Notes: generated by a model from the letters alone, not told the origin. Positions 1 through 9,502 are shown, counted from the first letter of the stretch. The stretch: DNA of 32,978 nt from a bacterium (GCA_021817785.1 JAKAFY010000017.1:1-32978); one strand, 5' to 3'. A program made the numbers and translations.

Positions 1-2
1 TC

Positions 3-794
3 TATGAAAGCAGTCAAAACATACAACAGCAGCAACAGGAACAGCTTCAACAACAGCAGGAACAGCAGCAGCATGCCGCACAACAGGGTGCTGAGCAGCA
101 AAATCAAGTCACACAGCAAAATCAGGTGAACGTACAAAATAACGAGTCCGAGGTTCAATTATCCAACGGCGTAAAAGTAAAAACGAAAGTAGAGGACAAC
201 GGGACCCAAAAAATAGAAGCAGAATCGACCGGCGTGCATTTCAAGTTCCAAAACACTAACGGAGAGACGAAAATAGAAGCCGTCAATGATATAGGGGAAA
301 AGGTTTCCACGGCGGATGCCGAGGTGAAACGACTGGAAAAGAGCCTGCAGGACAAAGAAATAGCAGTATCGAGTACTGACGGGGTCATGGAAGTAGAACA
401 CAATGGCATCCGTGCCCGGACAAACTTTCCGCTTTCCGTGGATCCCACGACAAATCAGCTCGTGGTGACCACTCCCGCAGGAAAAAAGACAGTGGCCGTC
501 CTTCCTGACGATGCGATCAAAAATATGCTTGCCAACGGGTTTTTGACGACCATCGCATCCGGTTCCGCCAATACGAGTGGTGCAACTTCTTCTGCGGCTG
601 TCGCCGGAGCATTCCAGATGGCCGTGCATAACGGCACGATTGTCTATGAGATACAGGGCGAAAAGATGCAAAAACTGCTTGGCCTGTTCCCGGTGACGAC
701 GCCGCGTACCGTATTGGTCTCTGCACAAACCGGCCAGGCGGTAGCGCAAAACCAATCGTGGCTTTCCACGCTTATCAGCTTCCTGTCATTCTAA
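3..794 (+). CDS. Hypothetical protein, 5'-truncated by window edge, Gln-rich N-terminal part
   Basis: Frame is open from base 3 through the listed ORF (126..794). Translation begins YESSQNIQQQQQEQLQQQQEQQQHAAQQ, then a beta-rich repetitive domain. Confidence 0.75.
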   Translation, partial: YESSQNIQQQQQEQLQQQQEQQQHAAQQGAEQQNQVTQQNQVNVQNNESEVQLSNGVKVKTKVEDNGTQKIEAESTGVHFKFQNTNGETKIEAVNDIGEKVSTADAEVKRLEKSLQDKEIAVSSTDGVMEVEHNGIRARTNFPLSVDPTTNQLVVTTPAGKKTVAVLPDDAIKNMLANGFLTTIASGSANTSGATSSAAVAGAFQMAVHNGTIVYEIQGEKMQKLLGLFPVTTPRTVLVSAQTGQAVAQNQSWLSTLISFLSF

Positions 795-814
795 CGCAGT
801 TTCAGAACCGGAAC

Positions 815-843
815 TTGCTTCACCCTGCGTGATTGACTATACT
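815..843 (+). promoter_or_regulatory. Promoter for dcd: TTGCTT-N17-TATACT, 7 nt before ATG (probably leaderless)
   Basis: TTGCTT 815-820, 17-nt spacer, TATACT 838-843, ATG at 851. Confidence 0.6.
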
Positions 844-850
844 TGCGTTC

Positions 851-1420
851 ATGATTTTGTCGGACAGGGATATCAAAAAGGCGATTTCCTCGGGGAGAAT
901 CGCGATTACGCCCAAAATGAATATGAAGACCCAGCTCGGGTCGTGCTCGATAGACCTCCGGCTCGGCAGGCAATTCCGCGTCTTTAACCATAGTCAGTTT
1001 GCCTATATCGATCCCACCAACCCGAAATTGTCGACGGATATGATGCGTGAGGTGGTACTTAAAAAAAATGAACCGTTTATTCTACAACCCGGGGATTTTG
1101 TCTTAGCGATCACGATCGAATCTATTTGGATTTCCGACGACCTGATTGGTCGGTTGGAAGGCAGATCCAGTCTCGGCAGGCTGGGGATCGTGGTACATTC
1201 GACGGCCTCTATCTTTGAGCCCGGCTGGAACGGCGTCGTCGTCATGGAACTCGGGAACCTGGGGCGTATGCCGGTGGCCCTCTATCCTGGCATGCGCATT
1301 TGCAGTATGACGTTCGAACAATTGAGCTCGCCGGCGGAAGTTCCCTACAGCAAAAAGAAAACCGCAAAATACGTCGGACAAAAAACCGCACTCGCAAGCC
1401 GCATCGCACAGGAAAAATAA
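851..1420 (+). CDS. dcd: dCTP deaminase (dUTPase/Dcd superfamily)
   Basis: MILSDRDIKKAI...CSIDLRLG...EGRSSLGRLGIVVHSTAS...GWNGVVVMELGN matches the Dcd family. Confidence 0.92.
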   Translation: MILSDRDIKKAISSGRIAITPKMNMKTQLGSCSIDLRLGRQFRVFNHSQFAYIDPTNPKLSTDMMREVVLKKNEPFILQPGDFVLAITIESIWISDDLIGRLEGRSSLGRLGIVVHSTASIFEPGWNGVVVMELGNLGRMPVALYPGMRICSMTFEQLSSPAEVPYSKKKTAKYVGQKTALASRIAQEK

Positions 1421-1422
1421 CC

Positions 1423-2952
1423 ATGGATTGGCCCATCCTTTATAAACAAGTCTTACACGTCAAAGATCCCGCAAATCCCGTAGGGGTAGCGATCATGTGG
1501 ACGGAGCGCCAGGTCGTGGCGGATATGCTGAAGGACGAGAATTATTGTGCCATAGGTAACTTGTATTCCTCAGCCGGTATCTCCGCCATGATCCGCAACG
1601 TGTATGCCAACCCCCATGTGCGGAAAATCGTACTATGGGGAGCGGACCTTTCCCGCAGCGGCCAGGCGCTTATGGCGCTTATGGAAAACGGCATCGATGA
1701 AAACAACTTTATCATCGGCGACGAAAAAGGCGGACAGATCGAAAAAGAAATCGGGAAAGAAGCAGTCGATCTGTTCCGAAGATCCGTAGAAGTCATAAAC
1801 CTCCGGGGCAAGTCTCCGGACGAGTTACGCAGGACCGTCAACCGGTTAGCGGGAGAAACACCGATTCCGTTTACCGAGCCCAAAGTATTTCCGACCAGCC
1901 GCCCAAAACCCTTTACGTTTCCCTCCGAACAAATCGGCGTGCGCGTACATGGGACGACTGCAGCGCAGACGTGGCTGAAAATTTTACAAAACATCATGCG
2001 GTACGGCAGAAACAAAACGACACGGTATACACAGGAAAATGAATTAAAGGAACTGTTAAACATCATGGCCGTCGTCTACAGCGAAGATCCGGACAAACCA
2101 TACCTGCCGCACTTTTTTCCGTTTTCTGAAAAGGATTTGCAGACGTATTACCCGCAGGTTCTTTCTGCCAAACAAATTCCCGGCATAGCATATACGTATG
2201 GGCAACGGCTGCGGGACCACGACGGTGTGGACCAGATACAAAATATTATCGACCTTATCAAAACCCGGCCATTTTCCAAAAAAATGGTCGCATTTACGGC
2301 CAAAATCAAGGAAGATTGGTCCGTGGTAAATCGCGGGGACACGCCGTGTCTCACCCAGATTTTATGCAGTATCCAGGACGGAAAACTGTTTATGACCACG
2401 CATTTTAGAAGCCAGGATATGGTTCACGGGTGGCCCAGAAATGTGTTCAGTCTGCGCAAACTTCAGAAACTTATCTCCGATGAGTCCGGAGTAGCGATGG
2501 GTGCGTTTGTCATGATTACCCATAGTGCGCATATCTACAGCGATGATTACGAACTGGTAGAAAAAATCCTGAAAGATAATTATGACAAAGAATTGGGGTA
2601 CACGTCCCGCCAGATGTTTGAGGATGACCCGAGGGGCAATATCGTCATTTCCGTAGAAGAAACGGAAAAGAGCGGGGTAGGCAGGCCGACAAAATATGCC
2701 GAGAAACCCGGAGAAAAAACATGGGAAATCGTCGTAAAGCTCTACGCTCCCAACGGAGGGCTATTACTCAAGGAATGGCGGGGAAAAACCGCGATGGAAC
2801 TGTATATCGAGATGGTCAATATCGGAGAATACCTTGTGCTGCCGAGCCACCTTATTTATATCGGGACGGAATTGCAGCGCGCGGAGTTTTATATAAAGCT
2901 CGGGAAACCGGAACAATACAACCAGGATCCGGCGGCAAATAAAAAACTCTGA
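1423..2952 (+). CDS. Three-part protein: N-terminal MtrA-like domain, central thymidylate synthase domain, C-terminal DUF4346-like domain
   Basis: ATG 1423. N-term ANPHVRKIVLWGADLSRSGQALMALMENGIDENNFIIG resembles MtrA. Centre has a ThyA-type catalytic segment (DTPCLTQILCSIQDGKLFMTTHFRSQDMVHGWPRNVFSL). C-term DDPRGNIVISVEE...IYIGTELQRAEFYIKLG resembles DUF4346. Confidence 0.85.
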   Translation: MDWPILYKQVLHVKDPANPVGVAIMWTERQVVADMLKDENYCAIGNLYSSAGISAMIRNVYANPHVRKIVLWGADLSRSGQALMALMENGIDENNFIIGDEKGGQIEKEIGKEAVDLFRRSVEVINLRGKSPDELRRTVNRLAGETPIPFTEPKVFPTSRPKPFTFPSEQIGVRVHGTTAAQTWLKILQNIMRYGRNKTTRYTQENELKELLNIMAVVYSEDPDKPYLPHFFPFSEKDLQTYYPQVLSAKQIPGIAYTYGQRLRDHDGVDQIQNIIDLIKTRPFSKKMVAFTAKIKEDWSVVNRGDTPCLTQILCSIQDGKLFMTTHFRSQDMVHGWPRNVFSLRKLQKLISDESGVAMGAFVMITHSAHIYSDDYELVEKILKDNYDKELGYTSRQMFEDDPRGNIVISVEETEKSGVGRPTKYAEKPGEKTWEIVVKLYAPNGGLLLKEWRGKTAMELYIEMVNIGEYLVLPSHLIYIGTELQRAEFYIKLGKPEQYNQDPAANKKL

Positions 2953-3037
2953 TCGGGTATGTTACAGTGGCAACGGCCCTCCGCCGCGTCTTTATCGGCT
3001 TGACTCTGTTTTCCGTTTATCCCCATACTGGTACGGT

Positions 3038-3865
3038 ATGCTTACCCAGCTTATCGGATTGCTGCTTTGGATGTCAGGGTTTCATCGGCAGGGTATACGC
3101 CCCGCGGTGCTCGGGGATCAGACAATACAGTCAGAGCAGGCTGTCGGTCAAAACACTACCATCGGGACAGGTGTTCCCGTGGCCGGATCGTCGGGTCTTA
3201 TGCATGCTGCCGGGGATGTACAGCCGACACTGCGCGTTCTTGTCGCCGTGATGACCAAAGCGCAGGAAGATGCGTTCCAAAAGGAACGGACAGTGCGAGA
3301 GAATGCTCTGAAGCCAGTTATCGCAGCCCGCATTACTACGTTGGAGACGACGCTGATGGATGCGTTGCACCACAGGGAGCAGGAAGATGTGGCTTCCCAC
3401 GCAGCATTTCTCGCAAAGGTAAACGCCTTTCGCAGTCGTTCGAAAAAACAAGCCGTTCTCGCAGTGGACGATCGCTATCGTGCAGCGGTAACGACGGTTA
3501 TCACGACAATACAAAAGAAATTGGAATCGATGGCAACACTTTTGGATAACATATCCATAGCCGCCGCCGCGGCACAAAAACAAGGGAAAGATATCTCCCG
3601 GGTAGATTCCGATATTACGGCAGCCCAGGCAAAAGTAACGACTGCACTCACGCGTGTCACCACGACCGCCGGGAATATCCCTACCACTGTATCCGTAACC
3701 AGTGAATCATCCGCAGGTGCGGATGTCAGCAGGGCCGTCGCCGGGGCGAAAACGCAGCTCATGCTGCTGTACGGCGCGTTTATCGATGCGAAAACATCCG
3801 TTGGGGTTGCATTATCTGATATAGAAAATCTGACCAAAGCAGTTGACGTGACGCCGACACCATAA
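3038..3865 (+). CDS. Hypothetical exported/coiled-coil protein
   Basis: ORF with hydrophobic N-terminus (MLTQLIGLLLWMSG) and Ala/Thr-rich helical body; no family recognised. Confidence 0.6.
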   Translation: MLTQLIGLLLWMSGFHRQGIRPAVLGDQTIQSEQAVGQNTTIGTGVPVAGSSGLMHAAGDVQPTLRVLVAVMTKAQEDAFQKERTVRENALKPVIAARITTLETTLMDALHHREQEDVASHAAFLAKVNAFRSRSKKQAVLAVDDRYRAAVTTVITTIQKKLESMATLLDNISIAAAAAQKQGKDISRVDSDITAAQAKVTTALTRVTTTAGNIPTTVSVTSESSAGADVSRAVAGAKTQLMLLYGAFIDAKTSVGVALSDIENLTKAVDVTPTP

Positions 3866-3896
3866 TACGATAAACACAGATTTTCCGTCGAGCCCT

Positions 3897-4199
3897 ATGA
3901 AAAAATCATCACTCTTGGTCATCATCATACCGCTGGTGATCGCAGCGCTTCTCGTAGGCTCCGTATATGTGTTGCGTCATCTGGTATCCTATCAGGATCA
4001 GGAACACTCCATAGAACAGTTGACACCGGTACCCATTCCGTCGCTTTCCGTATCCAACGGAGGCAAACCGGTTACCGGGTTTGGCAATCTGCAGTCTGCT
4101 AATCCCGTATCGGATTTGCACCAGCAATACGATGCGGTGACCAACGATGCGGGTATGAGCGGCATAGATGCGGTGCAGAAACAAGCATCATCTCTGTGA
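3897..4199 (+). CDS. Small membrane-anchored hypothetical protein
   Basis: N-terminal TM segment (LLVIIIPLVIAALLVGSVYVL) and short extracytoplasmic tail. Confidence 0.6.
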   Translation: MKKSSLLVIIIPLVIAALLVGSVYVLRHLVSYQDQEHSIEQLTPVPIPSLSVSNGGKPVTGFGNLQSANPVSDLHQQYDAVTNDAGMSGIDAVQKQASSL

Positions 4200-4215
4200 T
4201 TTTGGATCGGAGCCA

Positions 4216-5445
4216 TCATAGAGCGTACGCTGCTGTTATTTTTTCTGCCGTTTCCTTCCAATCCAATGACGCGATCATTTTTGATGTATCGGTGCCGGTT
4301 GCCGGTGTATGAAGCAGGACATGGGCAAGTTTTTGGGATAGGAGAATCGGGTTATTGGCGCTGATGATGTGTCCTTTGGGGACTGCTCTCACCAGGGGAG
4401 AGATACCCGTGACGTCGGTGGCAATTACCGGGGTGCCGCAGGCCAGCGCTTCGAGTGCCACCATGCCAAAGGATTCATAATGTGACGGCATGACCAATAC
4501 TTCGGCTGCATTGTAGTATGCCGGCAATTGTTCCTGTGACTGGGCGGGGATAAATTTTACGGTAGTGTCGAGACCGAGCGTCTTTCTCAGGGTCTCCAAT
4601 TTCGTCTGTTCGGAATTCCAGGCCCGGCGTTTTTCTTCTACATCGCCGCCCACGATCCAGAGGCACGCATGGTGCGCGGCCTCGGGATTCGAGCGGACCA
4701 GAAGTTTCAGTGCATATAAAAGTACGTCAAAGCCTTTTACAGGATCGATTCTGCCGACGGAAAGGATGATTCGGTGGTTCGGATCCTCGCCAATTGTTTT
4801 TTTTGCCTCTGACTTGGGAATATTTCGAAACAGCGATGTATCTACGCCGGGGGGAATTGCTCTGATATGAGAGGCAGGAGCGTCATAGAGCGCGGAAAGA
4901 TATGCCACTTCACTGTCGCTGGTGGCGATAATGCGGTCTGCGGAAACCACCAACCGTTTCTCAATCGCAATGCGTTCGGATAATCCGCCCGACCGGGTTT
5001 GCGGCTGCGTTAACTGCTTGAGGAGTCCCAACGTGTGAAACGTCATGATAACGGGCAGGGGATACACCTGCGTGTTCCGCACGGCTTCAGCCACCGCTCC
5101 GGAGTAATAATAGTGCGCATGTATCAGGTTGTATTGCTTCTGCTCCTCACGCATGAAATTCTGCATGTTGTGTGTAAATTCCGGAAGATGCTGGAGCACA
5201 TCATCTTTGGGGATCGCAGTTTTTGGTCCCGCGGGTATATGAATCACGCGGGTTTTCTCATTAACCTGTACGACGGAGGGGTTTACGGTATCCTGCATTC
5301 TGGTAAACATGTCGACCTGCCAGCCGATACGCGAAAGCGCCTTGGCAAGTTCAAACACGTAGACGTTTATGCCGCCCCGCTCCTTGCCTTCGCTGGAAGC
5401 GAGCGGGCATTCGTGGACGGAAATCATGGCAATCCGTTTCGTCAT
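4216..5445 (-). CDS. Glycosyltransferase family 4
   Basis: MTKRIAMISVHECPLASSEGKERGGINVYVFELAKAL...PGVDTSLF...ILSVGRIDPVKGFDVLL...VMPSHYESFGMVALEALACGTPVIATDVTG. Confidence 0.9.
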   Translation of the reverse strand: MTKRIAMISVHECPLASSEGKERGGINVYVFELAKALSRIGWQVDMFTRMQDTVNPSVVQVNEKTRVIHIPAGPKTAIPKDDVLQHLPEFTHNMQNFMREEQKQYNLIHAHYYYSGAVAEAVRNTQVYPLPVIMTFHTLGLLKQLTQPQTRSGGLSERIAIEKRLVVSADRIIATSDSEVAYLSALYDAPASHIRAIPPGVDTSLFRNIPKSEAKKTIGEDPNHRIILSVGRIDPVKGFDVLLYALKLLVRSNPEAAHHACLWIVGGDVEEKRRAWNSEQTKLETLRKTLGLDTTVKFIPAQSQEQLPAYYNAAEVLVMPSHYESFGMVALEALACGTPVIATDVTGISPLVRAVPKGHIISANNPILLSQKLAHVLLHTPATGTDTSKMIASLDWKETAEKITAAYAL

Positions 5446-5590
5446 GGAAGTATTGTATACCTTTATTTGCTCTATCGAAATATTGCTGGTTTTTTTGCAC
5501 CTGGAGGAAAACGACAGACAGGAGCGAAGCAGGGGGGGCAAGAACACGGCGTTTCCGCTGGTGTACATCGGGTTTTAGGTCGGGGATAGT

Positions 5591-6430
5591 TTATCTCAAT
5601 ACGTGGGAGGCAACCGACTGAGGCATCACAACAATAACCTTCTGGCCTATTTCACGAAGTAAGGAGGATGGGTTTTCTTCGGAAACAGGTCCGAATAGCG
5701 CAGACTTCATATCTTCCTGGTATTGAGGATCGAGATCCATAAAAATAATTTGTTTCGCCCGCTGAATTGTAGCAATTCCCTGGCTGATCGCGCGGTCCGG
5801 AGATGTCTGCTTGCGTTCTATCTGATCCCGATACACCGTTTCTGCGGAAAGTTTTGCCACATGAGTCAGGCTATGTTTCGGCGTTCCTTTTTCATTAAAT
5901 CCCATATGCCCGCCGCAACCGATAGGGTGGAGGACCAGATCAATATCCGTATGCGCGAGTTTGTCTTCATAGGCTGAGGCGACTGCGTCGCCATCACTGC
6001 CCGGATCTGCAGGGATTTCATGAATATTTTCCGGTTTGATCGAAAGCGGACCCCACACGTTTTCTCGAAGGTACTTACGGAAGCTATCCGGATGATCCGC
6101 TGTTATGGGAAAGTATTCGTCCAGATGAAATGCCTGGACGTTGGCAAACGAGACCCCCCGTTCGTTTGCCAATCGTGCGAGCTTTTCATAGACGGATTTT
6201 GCCTGGTTTCCGGTAGGAAATGAGATAGCCGCATCGGGTTTATTTTGGACGACTTCAAGGATCTTTTCTGCGACAAATCGGGCGGCTTCACCACGGTCCG
6301 GTAAGACGAAAATAGACTTTAGTTCAGGGTGGGCGCGTTCATTGACACGTCCTTCCCAAAAGCCCAGCGGGACATGTACGGTATCAGGTATCGAATGCAA
6401 TTCGACACGTTCGTACGATACTACAGACAT
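5591..6430 (-). CDS. Glucosamine-6-phosphate deaminase/isomerase family (NagB-like)
   Basis: FPTGNQAKSVYEKL, FHLDEYFPI, IGCGGHMGFNEKGTP correspond to NagB motifs. Confidence 0.85.
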   Translation of the reverse strand: MSVVSYERVELHSIPDTVHVPLGFWEGRVNERAHPELKSIFVLPDRGEAARFVAEKILEVVQNKPDAAISFPTGNQAKSVYEKLARLANERGVSFANVQAFHLDEYFPITADHPDSFRKYLRENVWGPLSIKPENIHEIPADPGSDGDAVASAYEDKLAHTDIDLVLHPIGCGGHMGFNEKGTPKHSLTHVAKLSAETVYRDQIERKQTSPDRAISQGIATIQRAKQIIFMDLDPQYQEDMKSALFGPVSEENPSSLLREIGQKVIVVMPQSVASHVLR

Positions 6431-6480
6431 AGAAGCCTATAGTATACCTTGATCTCGTAAAATGCAAGCGTTTGTGAGTT

Positions 6481-8286
6481 CTATTTTACTGTCACACTTT
6501 TGGCCAGGTTCCGCGGCATATCCGGGTCAAAGCCCCGCTCTATGGTCAGATAATATGCCAAAAGCTGTGCCACGATCACATTGGGGATAATGGTAGCCTC
6601 TCCCGCGTCCATGACCGGGATGAAGTCATCGAACGCTTCGTCGTTTTTGAACGAAAGTCCGATCACATGCGCACCCCGCGCCTTCAGCTCCATCGCGCTG
6701 CCCATCACGTCGTGATATGTTTCATCATTGGGGGCGATGACGATACATTGTGTCCCTTTGGTCACAAGCGCGAGCGGTCCGTGTTTCAGCTCTCCCGCAG
6801 CTATCCCTTCCGCATGGATATAGGAAATCTCTTTAATTTTCAGTGCACATTCCAGTGCAACGGGAAATGATATTCCTTTCCCTATGACATACATGTGGCG
6901 TACGTCTTTTAGGGCTTTTGCCAGGTTTTTGATCTGGTCCACGGCCGACGAATTTATGACTTTCTGTGCGCTCCTGGCCGCCCGGATGATAAGTTTTTGA
7001 CCGGATGCGACGTCTCCCTTCATCGCGTAGGCAATAAGCAGGAGGTGAGCGATTTTGGACGTAAACGCCTTGGTAGACGCCACTCCTTTTTCCGGTCCCG
7101 CACCGATCGGCATGGTGAGATCCGCCATCCGCCACAGGGAGGACCCGACCACATTGACGATGGACAGGATTTTTATCCCTCTGTCTTTTGCCTTTTTGAC
7201 CACCTCGAGGAGGTCCATGGTTTCCCCGGACTGGGACAGCGCAATAAGCATGCTGGATTCGGATATGATCGGCAGCCGGTGGTTAAATTCGCTTGCGATG
7301 CCCCAATTTAGCAGGTAGTTGGCGATATCGGAAAATAAATACGTCGCTGCCCTCGCGGCATTGCCGGAGGTGCCTGCTCCTATGGCATAGACGCGGTCAG
7401 ACTCGCGTATTTCCCGGGCCAAGGCCTTCGCCTGTTCAGGGGACTCCGATGCGATCTCTGACAGCAATCCCGGCTGCTCATGCATTTCTTTGAGCATGAA
7501 ATACGGGAATTTGCCTTTTTCCGCATCTTTTTCCGACCAGGTCAGCAGCTGTTTTCTCGGCCGCACACGTTCACCGGTCCGTGCGTTAAAGATATGGATA
7601 CTGCCGTCCCGCACGATTGCCATTTCATCGTCTTCCAGATAATGCACTTGTTTGGTATGCGGCAGCAGTGCCGCAGGGTCGCTTGCCAAAAAGTTTTCCC
7701 CATCCCCGAATCCGACGACTAACGGAGAGCCGTTTCGGGCAGCAACCATTTCATGGGATGTGGTGTTTATCAGGATGATCGCGTTTAATCCGTCTAGGTC
7801 GTTAAACGCCTGCTGGACCGCTTTGGAAAATGCCGGTTCGGCATCCCGTGGCGCTGGTTTTGTATGTTTGAGATATTCTTCGACCAGGTGCACGATGACT
7901 TCGGTATCGGTCTCTGAGACGAAGGTATGACCCTTTTTTATGAGCGTTGCCCGGAGTTCCTCATGATTTTCAACGATACCGTTGTGGATAACGGCGATGG
8001 TTTTCGTGCAGTCCAGGTGCGGATGAGCGTTGATATCCGTCACCCCGCCGTGGGTAGCCCATCTCGTGTGGCCAAATGCGAGCGTACCCTTCGGCAACTC
8101 GCTGACCGACGCATCACCGATTTTGCCGGTCTTTTTTTTGACGACGATCACCGATTCCTTTTTGCCTTCCGGTACCACTGCCACACCCCAGGAATCATAC
8201 CCGCGGTATTCCAGCCGCTTTAACCCATCCAAAACGATGGTAGGAGCAGAATTGTTTTTCCCGACGTATCCGAATATGCCGCACAT
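6481..8286 (-). CDS. glmS: Glutamine--fructose-6-phosphate aminotransferase (isomerizing)
   Basis: MCGIFGYVG N-terminal Ntn glutaminase, two SIS domains, C-term DPDMPRNLAKSVTVK. Confidence 0.98.
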   Translation of the reverse strand: MCGIFGYVGKNNSAPTIVLDGLKRLEYRGYDSWGVAVVPEGKKESVIVVKKKTGKIGDASVSELPKGTLAFGHTRWATHGGVTDINAHPHLDCTKTIAVIHNGIVENHEELRATLIKKGHTFVSETDTEVIVHLVEEYLKHTKPAPRDAEPAFSKAVQQAFNDLDGLNAIILINTTSHEMVAARNGSPLVVGFGDGENFLASDPAALLPHTKQVHYLEDDEMAIVRDGSIHIFNARTGERVRPRKQLLTWSEKDAEKGKFPYFMLKEMHEQPGLLSEIASESPEQAKALAREIRESDRVYAIGAGTSGNAARAATYLFSDIANYLLNWGIASEFNHRLPIISESSMLIALSQSGETMDLLEVVKKAKDRGIKILSIVNVVGSSLWRMADLTMPIGAGPEKGVASTKAFTSKIAHLLLIAYAMKGDVASGQKLIIRAARSAQKVINSSAVDQIKNLAKALKDVRHMYVIGKGISFPVALECALKIKEISYIHAEGIAAGELKHGPLALVTKGTQCIVIAPNDETYHDVMGSAMELKARGAHVIGLSFKNDEAFDDFIPVMDAGEATIIPNVIVAQLLAYYLTIERGFDPDMPRNLAKSVTVK

Positions 8287-8311
8287 AGGAAATCTCCTTT
8301 GAGAGAATGTG

Positions 8312-8360
8312 CAATTTACAATTTTTTAATTTCGAATGAAAATTGTAAATTGAAAAATGA
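8312..8360. repeat. 7-bp-periodic inverted spacer element (upstream of glmS)
   Basis: CAATTTA|CAATTTT|TTAATTT|CGAATGA|AAATTGT|AAATTGA|AAAATGA; 14-bp perfect arms CAATTTACAATTTT/AAAATTGTAAATTG. Confidence 0.8.
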
Positions 8361-8389
8361 ATATGTATTGATGAAAGAGGGCGGACTCA

Positions 8390-8568
8390 GTTCCGGATGT
8401 GTTCTCTGTCCCGCCTTACGGCAGGATATTTGTATCCGGATTGCGGTAGTGAGTGCTACCGAGGCGTACCCGCAGATGTACCTCGCCGTAATCCCTGTAT
8501 CGGGATGTAGGCGGGTGTATCGATAAACGCCTTCCTCGTATCCCGCCTCCTCGGCGGGCCACACGCTA
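8390..8568 (-). ncRNA. glmS ribozyme (GlcN6P-activated self-cleaving RNA), predicted cleavage between 8567 and 8566
   Basis: Minus strand: A|GCG...CCCGCC-GAGGA-GGCGGG (P2) then TACGAGGAAGGCGTTTATCGA (family core xACGAGGxxGGxGUUUAUCGA), GCGGGTACGCC, GGTAG-cactca-CTACC, TCCGGAT...ATCCGGA (P4-like) enclosing CCTGCC-GTAA-GGCGGGACAGAG. Directly upstream of glmS. Confidence 0.92.
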
Positions 8569-8615
8569 AAAAATGTCCAGTTACCGCGCTCTGTAAATGT
8601 GCCTTTCTATTGCGT

Positions 8616-8645
8616 ATCGTACGCTTCCCGCCGATTCCTTGTCAA
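8616..8645 (-). promoter_or_regulatory. Promoter for glmS: TTGACA-N18-TACGAT on the minus strand
   Basis: Minus strand TTGACA 8645-8640 and TACGAT 8621-8616; predicted start about 40 nt upstream of the ribozyme cleavage site. Confidence 0.6.
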
Positions 8646-8676
8646 GCATGCCCGTTTATGATAAAACCCCAGTGAT

Positions 8677-9333
8677 ATGAACCAGGAACACGAATATATC
8701 GCCGTCATGGGGACATTAGGCAGCGGTAAAACTACCGCCGCACGTCTTCTGTCCCGGGAGCTCAACTTTACGCTCAATGAAGAAACCGTGGAAGAAAACG
8801 CGTTTCTCCCGAGGTTTTACCAGGATATGAAACGGTGGGCGTTTCATTCACAGACATTTTTTCTCATGGAAAAAATCCGACAGATGATCGCCACCAAGTC
8901 TCAGCTCAAAACTACGCCGGTGGTACAGGATACGCCTATAGTCCAGGATGTATTTTCCTACGCGAAAGCCCAGCATGCGCTTGGCAATATGGATGACGCG
9001 GAATGGGCACTATACCGAAAAATTTATGAAGAGTATGCCCCTATGTTTCCGAAGCCGGACCTTATAGTGTTTTTGGATACCTCCATTGCCGAGATAGAAC
9101 GGCGTATCCGTGAACGGGGACGGGGCTTTGAGCAGGACATTCCGACCGAGTATTTGCGTCTATTGGACTCGTTGAACCGCGAATGGTTAGCACAAAACAA
9201 CGATATTCCGGTGATCGTATTTCATTCCGACTCACTGGATATTTCGAGAAACAAAGATGTCCAAGCGCAATTTGTGTCATTGGTTCGAAATGCACTTCAT
9301 CCACCTGCAACCACGGATCCTCTGGCGTCATAG
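8677..9333 (+). CDS. Deoxynucleoside kinase family protein
   Basis: MGTLGSGKTTAARLLSRELNFTLNEETVEENAFLPRFYQD; IVFLDTSIAEIERRIRERGRGFEQ. Confidence 0.88.
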   Translation: MNQEHEYIAVMGTLGSGKTTAARLLSRELNFTLNEETVEENAFLPRFYQDMKRWAFHSQTFFLMEKIRQMIATKSQLKTTPVVQDTPIVQDVFSYAKAQHALGNMDDAEWALYRKIYEEYAPMFPKPDLIVFLDTSIAEIERRIRERGRGFEQDIPTEYLRLLDSLNREWLAQNNDIPVIVFHSDSLDISRNKDVQAQFVSLVRNALHPPATTDPLAS

Positions 9334-9502
9334 CAGATCACGACGTATAACGCTGCCGGACGTATTCAATCATAGGAGAATACCCAACCGCTTTTCCCGT
9401 CTTGAAGGAGACGGCATACGGCCGTACTATTATACAAAGTGCAATAGCAGGATAATACCGGGGTTTCGGCAACGATGAATCTTTGTGCACACACAAACGA
9501 CA

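Noticed and set aside
159-755. Long antisense ORFs (e.g. 159..755 -, 15352..16071 -, 16730..17401 -, 24946..25680 -)
   Set aside because: All overlap well-supported genes and have out-of-frame, low-complexity or Cys/Arg-rich translations; treated as shadow ORFs.
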